A stretch of 16,400 nucleotides of DNA from a bacterium (GTDB lineage Bacteria > Patescibacteria > Microgenomatia > Levybacterales > GWA1-39-11), in contig JAKAHW010000006.1 of the NCBI GenBank assembly GCA_021825285.1, positions 1 through 16,400 on the forward strand, written 5' to 3'. This document shows positions 6,759 through 13,648 of the stretch, piece after piece. The notes under the pieces are model-generated. The model was given only the letters and a program-made list of their open reading frames with translations. It ran no database searches and was not told the DNA's origin. Position 1 is the first letter of the stretch. Each line of letters begins with the position of its first letter. A program made the position numbers and the translations under genes.

Positions 6759-8432
6759 ATGGGAGTTTTCAAAAAATATTTCTTAATCCTTTTTTTCTCC
6801 CTGTTTTTTTTCCCGAGTGTTCAAGCACATTCGGCCGGACCTTATTGCGGAACATACGACAACGGATTAGTCGTACAGCAAATTTCAAGCCATGAAAGGA
6901 ACACTTTTACCTGCAAAGATGGAAAAGTCATAAAACAATTCCAACAGTATTATGATCCCCATTGGGGAAACTCAGGAAATCCTGAAGTAATTGAAACCTG
7001 CTCATCGGGACTATGTAGCGGAGGATTTAACAACAGTCAAGGTCAAGCCTGCACTTCATGCCTCACACTTGGCACAAGTAATTCTGATCCGGGAGGTTCT
7101 TCGGGCAACACAAACGGCGCGGGAGGCAGTACGTTGACTTATCTAATAAATGATCAAGATGTTTACCAAAATCCTAATCTTTGGTTTGATGAAGATAAGG
7201 TTGGTCCAAGCGGTGCCCCCTTAAGAATTGACGGTAATGTAAGAAAAGTTAAAATAACTTTCAAGGGCCTTGAATCCGGAAGAAGTTATTATCTTTGCGG
7301 AATAACTGACCAAAATGAATGTTCAAAACCCAATCCTGATCTTGAGGATGCAGCCAAGAAAAAATTTACTGCAAAAGATGGGGAAATTAACATAGAAGTT
7401 TGCGGAGGGGGAAAGGAATGGTTAAAAGGAAAATCTACTACGACAAATGACTACATAAGCACTAAAAATGGGTGCGACCCTAAAAACGATTATTTCCATG
7501 AAGGACATGTTTATAGACTTGGGTTATTTCAGGATAAAGACGCAAAGGCCAATGTTTTAACTGCTGAATTTTTTGTAAAACACAGTTTTCCTTTGATTAA
7601 GTTAGCCCCTCTAAACGGAGGGAAATTTAGCCCTTTATCTCCGGTTTCCGTTACGCTTTGGGGACGAAGGCCGAAGGACGACACTAAAAATAATTATCAG
7701 GTAATTGTTGAGGGAATTAATAATAATTACAAACAAGAACATTGCATGACCTCCCCTAATGAAAGCGGAGAAACAGTTGGAATTAACACCCAAACGGGAG
7801 AAGAACAAATTCTAAACGGAACCGGCAATAGAGGTGTTTCCGAGAGATCCGGAGGAGCAAAAAAACAATTCGGCAGAGGTGATGGAGAAAACGCAGGCCT
7901 AGGACAAGGATCATTTGTTTTAAAAATTAACGAAAGAGTCAGCGACAGCAGACCGCTTGGAATCGGCAATAATTGTGAAGGAGGATATTCATATATGTAC
8001 GTGTATTTTAGACTGGATCAGTCAAAACCAAATGGAATAAATATTTTTAAAATCCTTTATGATCCAAACAGTTCAGATCTTGAAAAACAAAACAAAAATT
8101 TTAAAAAACCCCCCTTACCTTGCGAAAACGGAAGCACAAATACCAACTGCACAGCTATTGATACAGCTATCGGAACCATTAATACAACCCCCCAGGGCTT
8201 TATTGGCACTTTATTTTCGTTCATCCTAACCATAGCCGGAACCGGAGCTCTTGTTTTAATAATCTACTCTGGATACGTATTTATAACTTCACGCGGGGAT
8301 AAAGAGCGCATTGCAGCCGCCCGCGAGACCTTGACTTCGGCAATCGTAGGATTGTTGTTTATAATTTTCTCAATTGTTATACTTGAAACAATTGGAGTTG
8401 ATATTTTACAAATTCCGGGCTTGACAAAATGA
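6759..8432 (+). CDS. Exported cysteine-rich protein with a C-terminal VirB2/TrbC-like pilin domain
   Basis: This 557-residue protein appears to be a chimeric surface pilin. Residues 1-23 form a signal peptide (basic FKK, hydrophobic core, probable cleavage after VQA). The mature ectodomain to about 475 has 14 cysteines (30, 52, 81, 86, 98, 101, 180, 188, 215, 239, 329, 406, 455, 464), an even number that suits disulfides outside the cell. Residues 105-125 are a Gly/Ser linker. The last 80 residues match the three small pilins downstream: a membrane helix at about 479-506, the short loop TSRGDKERIAAAR (510-522), and a second helix at about 526-546. In VirB2 pilins both termini lie outside and this loop inside, so the ectodomain would face outward. 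I start at ATG 6759, giving a good signal peptide; an in-frame TTG at 6723 is part of the -35 box. The stop overlaps the next ATG. A tip adhesin or minor pilin is inferred, not shown. Confidence 0.75.
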   Translation: MGVFKKYFLILFFSLFFFPSVQAHSAGPYCGTYDNGLVVQQISSHERNTFTCKDGKVIKQFQQYYDPHWGNSGNPEVIETCSSGLCSGGFNNSQGQACTSCLTLGTSNSDPGGSSGNTNGAGGSTLTYLINDQDVYQNPNLWFDEDKVGPSGAPLRIDGNVRKVKITFKGLESGRSYYLCGITDQNECSKPNPDLEDAAKKKFTAKDGEINIEVCGGGKEWLKGKSTTTNDYISTKNGCDPKNDYFHEGHVYRLGLFQDKDAKANVLTAEFFVKHSFPLIKLAPLNGGKFSPLSPVSVTLWGRRPKDDTKNNYQVIVEGINNNYKQEHCMTSPNESGETVGINTQTGEEQILNGTGNRGVSERSGGAKKQFGRGDGENAGLGQGSFVLKINERVSDSRPLGIGNNCEGGYSYMYVYFRLDQSKPNGINIFKILYDPNSSDLEKQNKNFKKPPLPCENGSTNTNCTAIDTAIGTINTTPQGFIGTLFSFILTIAGTGALVLIIYSGYVFITSRGDKERIAAARETLTSAIVGLLFIIFSIVILETIGVDILQIPGLTK

Positions 8433-8752
8433 AAGATTTAGCTTTATCAGTACCTACATATGGAGCGCTTACTCCTCCTGCCGGAGTCCCAGCAGGCTCA
8501 AGATTTACTCTCGGCAATATAGGTTCTGTTTTTATGGGATTATTTATTGTTCTAGGAGTAATATTAACAATTGGATTCCTGGTTTATGGGGGAATTCTCT
8601 GGACCACTTCAGGAGGAGATAAACAAAAGCTTGAGAAAGCCAGAAAAACAATTCTTTATTCTATAATTGGCCTCATTATCATAGCTCTTGCCTTTGTGAT
8701 TATTAATGTGGTTTTGGCTGCATTAGGAGTCACACAAAGAGTCGGACAATAA
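8429..8752 (+). CDS. Small VirB2/TrbC-like pilin protein (107 aa)
   Basis: A two-helix membrane protein: helix 1 at about 32-57, loop TTSGGDKQKLEKARK (59-73), helix 2 at about 75-98. The loop and the order of helices match the C-terminal domain of the upstream protein and the two small proteins downstream, marking a paralogous set. The first ~30 residues are Pro/Gly-rich without a classical signal peptide, so helix 1 may itself be the export signal. The ATG overlaps the upstream TGA (ATGA at 8429-8432), which suggests translational coupling; no Shine-Dalgarno sequence is present. The TrbC/VirB2 assignment rests on length, two helices, the GDK loop and the neighbouring VirB4; it is good but not proven. 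Confidence 0.75.
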   Translation: MKDLALSVPTYGALTPPAGVPAGSRFTLGNIGSVFMGLFIVLGVILTIGFLVYGGILWTTSGGDKQKLEKARKTILYSIIGLIIIALAFVIINVVLAALGVTQRVGQ

Positions 8753-8767
8753 CAGCAATACAAAGGC

Positions 8768-8796
8768 TTGACAAATAAAAACAAACATGTTCTAAT
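8768..8796 (+). promoter_or_regulatory. Strong promoter giving a leaderless mRNA
   Basis: A perfect -35 (TTGACA, 8768-8773) and a 17-bp spacer lead to TCTAAT (8791-8796, 5 of 6). TG at 8788-8789 makes it an extended -10. Six bases then separate the -10 from the ATG at 8803, so transcription should start at the start codon itself. This is the best promoter in the window. Confidence 0.75.
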
Positions 8797-8802
8797 TACT
8801 TT

Positions 8803-9210
8803 ATGAGAAGAATTTATAACATACCTGTTAGTCTCTTTGTTTTTTCACTTCTTAACACTCCTCAAGCGTTTGCAAATGTTTTGGATGCAGGAGTAAAACA
8901 ACCGGCAGAAAAAACTTTTATTAATGCTGATCAAAGTATTGGTTCAATTGTCAGCTTTTTTGTTTCTGCAATTGCCGTAATAGCAGTCCTTGCAGCCTTG
9001 GTATTTATAATAATCGGAGCATTTCAATGGATTACTTCGGGAGGAGATAAACAAAAAGTCGAGTCGGCAAGAAATCATATAATTGCAGCAATCATTGGGC
9101 TCGTTATTGTGGTTCTTTCTTTTGTTATTATAAATATCATTACAACTGTTCTTGGCATTGGCCCCATCACAAATCTTAAAATCCCCACACTCTCCCAATT
9201 TGGAGGATAA
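8803..9210 (+). CDS. VirB2/TrbC-like pilin with signal peptide (135 aa), probable major pilin
   Basis: Residues 1-24 form a signal peptide (basic MRR, hydrophobic core, AFA before the cut). The mature protein has helix 1 at about 47-76, loop ITSGGDKQKVESAR (77-90) and helix 2 at about 93-118, followed by a short Pro-containing tail. A cleaved signal, two helices and a charged loop are the classic VirB2/TrbC layout. It has its own strong promoter, the best in the window, which would suit an abundant structural pilin; that role is inferred. It follows the previous pilin-like gene by 50 bp and precedes another by 44 bp. There are no cysteines. Confidence 0.8.
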   Translation: MRRIYNIPVSLFVFSLLNTPQAFANVLDAGVKQPAEKTFINADQSIGSIVSFFVSAIAVIAVLAALVFIIIGAFQWITSGGDKQKVESARNHIIAAIIGLVIVVLSFVIINIITTVLGIGPITNLKIPTLSQFGG

Positions 9211-9242
9211 ATTTCTTCTTGCTTTTTACTCTTTTTTATTCA

Positions 9243-9248
9243 TAAAAT
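9243..9248 (+). promoter_or_regulatory. -10 box with leaderless geometry before the third small pilin-like gene
   Basis: TAAAAT (5 of 6) sits exactly 6 bases before the ATG at 9255, the same spacing as at 5404, 6759 and 8803. A weak TTGCTT (9219-9224) lies 18 bp upstream in a T-rich tract. Confidence 0.5.
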
Positions 9249-9254
9249 AACTTA

Positions 9255-9566
9255 ATGAATATACCTACTTCTGATTGGAAATCTTGTGTTGAAAATGGGG
9301 ATGTCGCAACATTAAAATGTATCCCGATAGTCCTTCAAAATGTTGTTAATTTCTTAGTAATGTTCTCAGCAGTTGTAGCTGTCTTTTTTATAGTTTGGTC
9401 TGGAATAAAATTTGTTACCTCCCAAGGAGATCAGCAGAAAATTGAATCGGCAAGAAAAACAATGACCTGGGCAATAGCAGGACTTGTTTTTATACTCGCC
9501 TCATTTTTCATAATAAATTTCATTGCTCAATTCACTGGGGTACAATCCATAGCTCCAAAACCCTAA
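9255..9566 (+). CDS. Small VirB2/TrbC-like pilin protein (103 aa)
   Basis: This is the fourth member of the pilin-domain series. A short polar N terminus carries two cysteines (C11 and C22) that could form a disulfide outside the cell. Helix 1 spans about 26-49, the loop is VTSQGDQQKIESARKT (54-69), and helix 2 spans about 71-93. The loop has GDQ where the other three have GDK. No cleavable signal peptide is seen, so export probably relies on helix 1. The gene ends 13 bp from the stop codon of the opposing coiled-coil gene. It may be a minor pilin or another small membrane component of the channel. Confidence 0.75.
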   Translation: MNIPTSDWKSCVENGDVATLKCIPIVLQNVVNFLVMFSAVVAVFFIVWSGIKFVTSQGDQQKIESARKTMTWAIAGLVFILASFFIINFIAQFTGVQSIAPKP

Positions 9567-9579
9567 ACTCATTTAGACT

Positions 9580-11370
9580 TTAAAGATAGCTTTGAATGGC
9601 AGGCACGGCTAAACCTAGCCCAGCAGAGGCAACAAGAGCAATAAGAATCTTAAGCCACGTGGAATTATCTACGCTTCCTAATTTCTGAAGGAAGTTTTTA
9701 TCAATTGCTCCTTGTGCTGCAAGTTGATCAAGCTCTTGTTTCAGGCCCTTTTTTGCTTTAATTCCCTCCTCCGGAAGCGTCTTCCCCCATTCCGTACCTC
9801 TTAGATAAATCACGTCGCCTTCCGTAAACTTTCCTCCTGCTTTGAGATACCTTCCAACCAAAGTTGGTCCGATTTTTGCCCTCATATCATCCATAAAGTC
9901 TGAGTCCTTCATTTTTTCTTGTATTCGTTTTATCTCCTGAGGATTTCGAGTCGGCGGATTTCCCATCAACCAATCTTCAATGAAAGGATCGAGCCCTCCG
10001 GCTAAAATATCTGCTCCAATTTGTTTTGCCTCTGTCTTATTTAGTTTATAATGTCCTTTTCCATCATCATCTATGGCTTCTCTTGAAAGACCATCTAATA
10101 CCTTCTTTTTGTCCGCGTCGGCTGTTTCGGTCGCTTCTTTTGCGATAACTTTAACTTCTGCATCCTGAGCCTCCTGTAATTTTGTCTGGACGGTTTCCGA
10201 AACTGCATCCCGAATTGAATTCCCAAGTCCTTTGATATAATCTGCTTCCTCACCTTCCCTTTTCAATTTTTTATGGGAAAGGTCTGTCTGGGCAATTGCC
10301 TTTTCTCGAGCTGCTGCTTCCTGCCTTTCTTTTGCCTGCTCCATTTCTCCTTCAATTCTTACCTTTTCCGCTTCACTATCGCTTAACTTGGCTTGCAACG
10401 CGTCCTTTTTCGCCATTTTTCCGCGATTTTCTCCAAGATCTTTTATAGCTGTCTCTAGCTCTCCTTCCCTTCTTGTCAGCTCATGCCGTAAAGCCGCAGG
10501 AGCGACATTACCTGTTGTAACAGTATGATTTGCCTCAGCATTTCTTAATGCTGTAACTATTTTATCTAATGAAGTAACTTTTAAATCAAGCCTTTGGATT
10601 TCTGCTTCTATTGCCGGAGTGTTTATTATCAATTCGTGCAAAGCATGTGCGTCTGTTCCTACTACTGTAATGTTCTTTGCATCAAATCCTTCAATAACCG
10701 CATTGGCTTTTCCTAGATCAGCCGTAAGGGTTGATATCTCTCTCCCAATTTTTGTGTGAGCCGCGTCTTTTTCATCGAAATTTTTTTGAGCAGCATTTAT
10801 CTCTCCATCTGTGGTAGCCATCATTTTACCCAAGTTTTCTGTGTGTTTGGTCCTAAGCACATCTCTAAACTTAGGATCTTTCAAAAGATTTTCAAGAATT
10901 GCCTTTTTTCCTGAAGTCGGAGCGCCTGGAGGACCCAGAAGAGTATCAGCAATATCAGGAATTCTTTCTCTTATTGAAGCCTCTGCCGTATCCCTAACAG
11001 CTTTTTGATCTGTCGTATTTAGAAAGTCGTATCCTTTTTCGTAAAGCTCAGAAGGAAGCCTATCTGCATCTTTTGCAGCTTTGAAAGTTTTTTCAGCTGC
11101 CGAACCCAAGGGTCTTTCTTTTTTACCCGTTGCAGCATTTCGTTCATGCCCTATTCTCTCGTCAATTGACCCTTCTCTTTCATCTTTTTTTGCCATCGGT
11201 GGTTCTACGAAGCTTTTTAAAGCATCGCGAGGACTTTCTTCTTCTACCTGTTCTCTAATTTTTTGTGCTCTTTCCTGCGTAGCAGTTGGACGACGCGGAG
11301 GGGCAGCGGGCTTTGCCTCCAAAGCTGCTCTTGCTTGGGCTTCTACTTGTTGTGCTGGTGCGAGTGCCAT
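9580..11370 (-). CDS. Long coiled-coil protein with a C-terminal membrane anchor (596 aa)
   Basis: I do not recognise a family. Residues 1-60 are an Ala/Pro/Gln/Glu-rich, probably disordered leader. Residues 90-185 are mixed charged helices. Heptad-like coiled-coil segments follow at about 190-235, 250-280 and 293-415. A more compact region lies at 425-560, and a single hydrophobic helix (about 572-592) comes just before the C terminus. There is no signal peptide and no cysteine. With its tail in the membrane, most of the chain should lie in the cytoplasm, so the protein could be a rod or tether beneath the secretion apparatus; this is inference. The ATG at 11370 follows the stop of the upstream gene by 3 bp, so the two are co-transcribed. 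No Shine-Dalgarno sequence is present. It is surrounded on both sides by T4SS genes on the other strand. Confidence 0.85.
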   Translation of the reverse strand: MALAPAQQVEAQARAALEAKPAAPPRRPTATQERAQKIREQVEEESPRDALKSFVEPPMAKKDEREGSIDERIGHERNAATGKKERPLGSAAEKTFKAAKDADRLPSELYEKGYDFLNTTDQKAVRDTAEASIRERIPDIADTLLGPPGAPTSGKKAILENLLKDPKFRDVLRTKHTENLGKMMATTDGEINAAQKNFDEKDAAHTKIGREISTLTADLGKANAVIEGFDAKNITVVGTDAHALHELIINTPAIEAEIQRLDLKVTSLDKIVTALRNAEANHTVTTGNVAPAALRHELTRREGELETAIKDLGENRGKMAKKDALQAKLSDSEAEKVRIEGEMEQAKERQEAAAREKAIAQTDLSHKKLKREGEEADYIKGLGNSIRDAVSETVQTKLQEAQDAEVKVIAKEATETADADKKKVLDGLSREAIDDDGKGHYKLNKTEAKQIGADILAGGLDPFIEDWLMGNPPTRNPQEIKRIQEKMKDSDFMDDMRAKIGPTLVGRYLKAGGKFTEGDVIYLRGTEWGKTLPEEGIKAKKGLKQELDQLAAQGAIDKNFLQKLGSVDNSTWLKILIALVASAGLGLAVPAIQSYL

Positions 11371-11373
11371 AAT

Positions 11374-11712
11374 TTATTTTGATGTTATATTTTTTGCTAA
11401 ATTAAGTGCGTTTTCAATTTTCCCGTGCTTCAAAAGTGTCAAAACTCCTTCTGCTGCTTCGTCCTCTACTTGTTCCTGTGCGCGTCCTTCCTCTATTTTT
11501 TTTATATTTTCAAAAATTCCCCATTTGCCCGAAAGTTCTGTCAGAAAGTTAATCAATTCAGGCTGATTTTTTATCGCATCAATTTTTTCAAGAACAAACT
11601 GCCCAATTTGCGGAAGATCTTCTTCTTTTAAGGCTCCGTTCTCAAGTCCCACAATCACCTGCTCTACGATATCTTTCTCAATAACTTCCTTAAGATTTTT
11701 AAAATCTTCCAC
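11374..11712 (-). CDS. Small acidic helical protein (112 aa), first gene of a two-gene operon
   Basis: No family is recognised. The protein is predicted helical, soluble and rich in Glu, Lys, Leu and Ile, with no membrane segment or cysteine. The frame contains no ATG; it is open from a TTG at 11757. I choose the GTG at 11712 because TTGACT (11748-11743) and TAGCAT (11725-11720), 17 bp apart, lie inside the longer frame and would start transcription at this codon. With the TTG start the protein would have 127 residues. Its stop is 3 bp before the ATG of the coiled-coil gene, so the two products probably act together. The start is uncertain; the gene itself is well supported by tight operon packing and composition. 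Confidence 0.7.
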   Translation of the reverse strand: MEDFKNLKEVIEKDIVEQVIVGLENGALKEEDLPQIGQFVLEKIDAIKNQPELINFLTELSGKWGIFENIKKIEEGRAQEQVEDEAAEGVLTLLKHGKIENALNLAKNITSK

Positions 11713-11719
11713 TAAGTTT

Positions 11720-11748
11720 ATGCTATTAAACCTGCCTTTAAAAGTCAA
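11720..11748 (-). promoter_or_regulatory. Candidate promoter of the small-helical/coiled-coil operon
   Basis: On the minus strand TTGACT (11748-11743, 5 of 6) and TAGCAT (11725-11720, 4 of 6) are 17 bp apart, and 7 bases then lead to a GTG start at 11712. The spacing resembles the leaderless promoters on the other strand. Confidence 0.4.
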
Positions 11749-11769
11749 GGCTCCCAAATTTAGTTTTTG

Positions 11770-11841
11770 TTTTCACGTTACGCACGGTTTCCTCGCATTT
11801 TGACCCCTTTTGATTATCTTGCAATAGGATTTTTCACGTTA
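11770..11841. repeat. Direct repeat TTTTCACGTTA in a divergent promoter region
   Basis: The 11-mer TTTTCACGTTA occurs at 11770-11780 and 11831-11841, 61 bp apart (about six helical turns). The second copy runs into TATACG (11840-11845), the best -10-like sequence before the PrgI-like gene at 11855. The copies could be sites for a shared regulator. Function is inferred from position. Confidence 0.45.
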
Positions 11842-11854
11842 TACGCTTTTTTAT

Positions 11855-13003
11855 ATGGAAAATCACCCTATTCCACAGGATGTTACCGGCTTCAAATTTA
11901 AACTTATAGGAAGTGTAACAATAAAACAATTTTTGTATTTGCTGGCTGCCGGAATATTAACGGTTTTGGTGTTTATGCTGCCCATAAACATCTTCATCAA
12001 GATTCCTCTCATGACTATTTTTTCTCTTGTCGGGCTTGGGCTTGCTTTCGTTCCAATCGAAGGAAGACCGATGGATTTAATGATTGTAAATTTTGCAAAA
12101 ACGATTCCTTCTGAGAATAGATATATATATCAAAAAAAAGGGGCGAATCTTTCAAATTATGAATTCCTAAAACCCCCTGTGATAAAAGTGGAGGTTTTAA
12201 CCCCAAAAAATGAGCCGGAAGAGAACAATGAAACAGATTCAAAAAGAGAAATTTTATTAAAAAGGCTTCGAAATTCTTCTTTTAAACCTGATGCTGCCGA
12301 GCAGCAATTTTTTAACAGCGTAAAGTCATATTTTGATGAAAAACAAACTGTACCGGAACCACAAAGAGTTCAAACACTTCCAGATAAACTACCTGAAGAA
12401 GCAAAACCGGTAGAATTACCAAAAGAAGTAGCTGATGAAACACCACCTATTACTGAGGAAAAAATTGAGGCTCAACAACCGGAAACACAACCCATACCAG
12501 AACACACGGTGAATTCGCCTGAAGAACAACAAATAGTGGCGCAACCCGAACCGCAAGCTCAAGAACCTGTTCAGGAGACAACTCAAACGCCTATATCTAA
12601 CGAAAATAGTAGTTTAACAACTCCGCAAAGCCAATTAGTAGCCGGCTTCCCTTCTCTACCGGATGTTCCAAATGTAGTTTTAGGAATTGTAAAAGATCCA
12701 CGGGGCAAAGTACTCCCAAATATTTTGGTTGAGGTAGTTGATGCAAACAGTGTCCCTGTGAGGGCATTTAAGACAAACCTTCTTGGACAATTTGCTTCCG
12801 CTACTCCACTTCCAAACGGGAATTACAAAATTTTTGTAGAAGATCCTCAAAAAAAGAACGAATTCGAGCAACTTGACTTATCTTTGGTTGGTGAAATTTG
12901 CAATCCGCTCGAAATCACATCAGTTGACGCCCGGGAAAAATTACGAAGAGAGTTGTTTGAGCAGCAAGGAGGCGCTCAAGCTCCTGTACAACCAGCGCAA
13001 TAA
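11855..13003 (+). CDS. PrgI-family (VirB3-like) membrane protein with an extra C-terminal carboxypeptidase-regulatory-like domain
   Basis: The first ~100 residues match the PrgI family, the VirB3-like partner of VirB4 in many T4SSs. They include a conserved-looking N terminus (IPQDVTGFKFKLIGSVTIKQ), two membrane helices (about 24-42 and 46-68) and the segment following GRPMDLMIVNF. PrgI proteins are usually little more than this. Here a long Pro/Glu/Gln-rich, probably disordered linker (about 105-265) leads to a beta-rich domain at about 268-350. Its pattern GIVKDPRGKVLPNILVEV...GQF...LPNGNYKIFVED resembles the carboxypeptidase-regulatory-like/CNA-B fold. With two helices the C terminus should be on the same side as the N terminus, probably the cytoplasm, which is odd for this fold. 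The gene heads the motor operon, and the next gene begins 3 bp after it. Confidence 0.8.
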   Translation: MENHPIPQDVTGFKFKLIGSVTIKQFLYLLAAGILTVLVFMLPINIFIKIPLMTIFSLVGLGLAFVPIEGRPMDLMIVNFAKTIPSENRYIYQKKGANLSNYEFLKPPVIKVEVLTPKNEPEENNETDSKREILLKRLRNSSFKPDAAEQQFFNSVKSYFDEKQTVPEPQRVQTLPDKLPEEAKPVELPKEVADETPPITEEKIEAQQPETQPIPEHTVNSPEEQQIVAQPEPQAQEPVQETTQTPISNENSSLTTPQSQLVAGFPSLPDVPNVVLGIVKDPRGKVLPNILVEVVDANSVPVRAFKTNLLGQFASATPLPNGNYKIFVEDPQKKNEFEQLDLSLVGEICNPLEITSVDAREKLRRELFEQQGGAQAPVQPAQ

Positions 13004-13006
13004 GTT

Positions 13007-13642
13007 ATGGCAAAACAAAAAATTCATTCGACAACACAAGATTTTACGGAAATCGTAGACATTGCTGACGATGTAGTGTTTTTTAAAGGAAAAAACGCTT
13101 GCATGGTAATTGAAACTTCTTCTGTTAATTTTTTCCTTTTATCAAATGATGAACAGAATGCAAGAATTTACGGCTATATGTCCCTTATTAATTCCCTTTC
13201 TTTTCCCATTCAAATTATGATTGTGAGCCGCAGAGTTGATCTTTCCAACTACATCAAAATCTTGGAGCAAAAAATAGATAGTGTCGCAAACCCAAGAGTT
13301 CAAGACCAGCTAAGCCTTTATAAAGAGTTTATACAGGATCTTATTAAAGGAGAGGGGCTTTTGGACAAAAAAACCTATATCGTAATTCCTTTCTCAAGCC
13401 TTGAGCTAGGCGCCACAAGTACAGTTAAAGATATCAATAAAAAAGCTATGACTTTTACAGAACAGGTTAAGACAATTCTTATGTCCAAAGTAACAAATGT
13501 CGCAACTCAAGTTGAACGGATGGGGCTTATGGCAAAACCCTTGGGGACAGATGAGCTATCTAAGCTTTTTTATGAATTATTTAACCAGGATTTTTTTACA
13601 TTTGATTTCAATTCAAGTGACGTAAAAAACGTTATTCTTTAA
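13007..13642 (+). CDS. Stand-alone VirB4/TraC N-terminal-domain-like protein (211 aa)
   Basis: The protein resembles the N-terminal, non-ATPase part of VirB4/TraC-type proteins. An opening segment near residues 10-20 (TQDFTEIVDIADDVV) is followed by a strand-rich stretch (KGKNACMVIETSSVNFFLL). A helix with acidic residues and the pattern SFPIQIMIVSRRVDLSNY at about 62-83 follow, and then YIVIPFSSLE near 125-134. It has no Walker A or B motif and no membrane segment. It lies between the PrgI-like gene (3 bp) and VirB4 (6 bp), so it is almost surely made together with them. The neighbouring VirB4 carries its own N-terminal domain, so this looks like an additional copy rather than a simple split gene. 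A role as a VirB4 partner on the cytoplasmic face is inferred. No Shine-Dalgarno sequence is seen. Confidence 0.7.
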   Translation: MAKQKIHSTTQDFTEIVDIADDVVFFKGKNACMVIETSSVNFFLLSNDEQNARIYGYMSLINSLSFPIQIMIVSRRVDLSNYIKILEQKIDSVANPRVQDQLSLYKEFIQDLIKGEGLLDKKTYIVIPFSSLELGATSTVKDINKKAMTFTEQVKTILMSKVTNVATQVERMGLMAKPLGTDELSKLFYELFNQDFFTFDFNSSDVKNVIL

Positions 13643-13648
13643 ATAAAT

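Noticed and set aside
8421..8426. TTGACA just before the small pilin-like gene at 8429
   Set aside because: It codes for the end of the upstream protein, and any -10 at normal spacing would fall inside the 8429 gene, so it cannot drive that gene.
8430..8432. UGA recoding to glycine, as in some CPR lineages
   Set aside because: TGA ends the cysteine-rich pilin-fusion gene directly at the next gene's ATG, and the other frames show no in-frame TGA that needs recoding.
9563..9576. CTAAA-CTCA-TTTAG hairpin between the convergent genes as a bidirectional terminator
   Set aside because: Only a 5-bp AT-rich stem without a clear T-tract; too weak to support.
11081..11566. 161-codon plus-strand frame opposite the coiled-coil operon
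   Set aside because: Ser/Phe/Cys-rich antisense shadow that spans the boundary of two genes with better composition and operon spacing.
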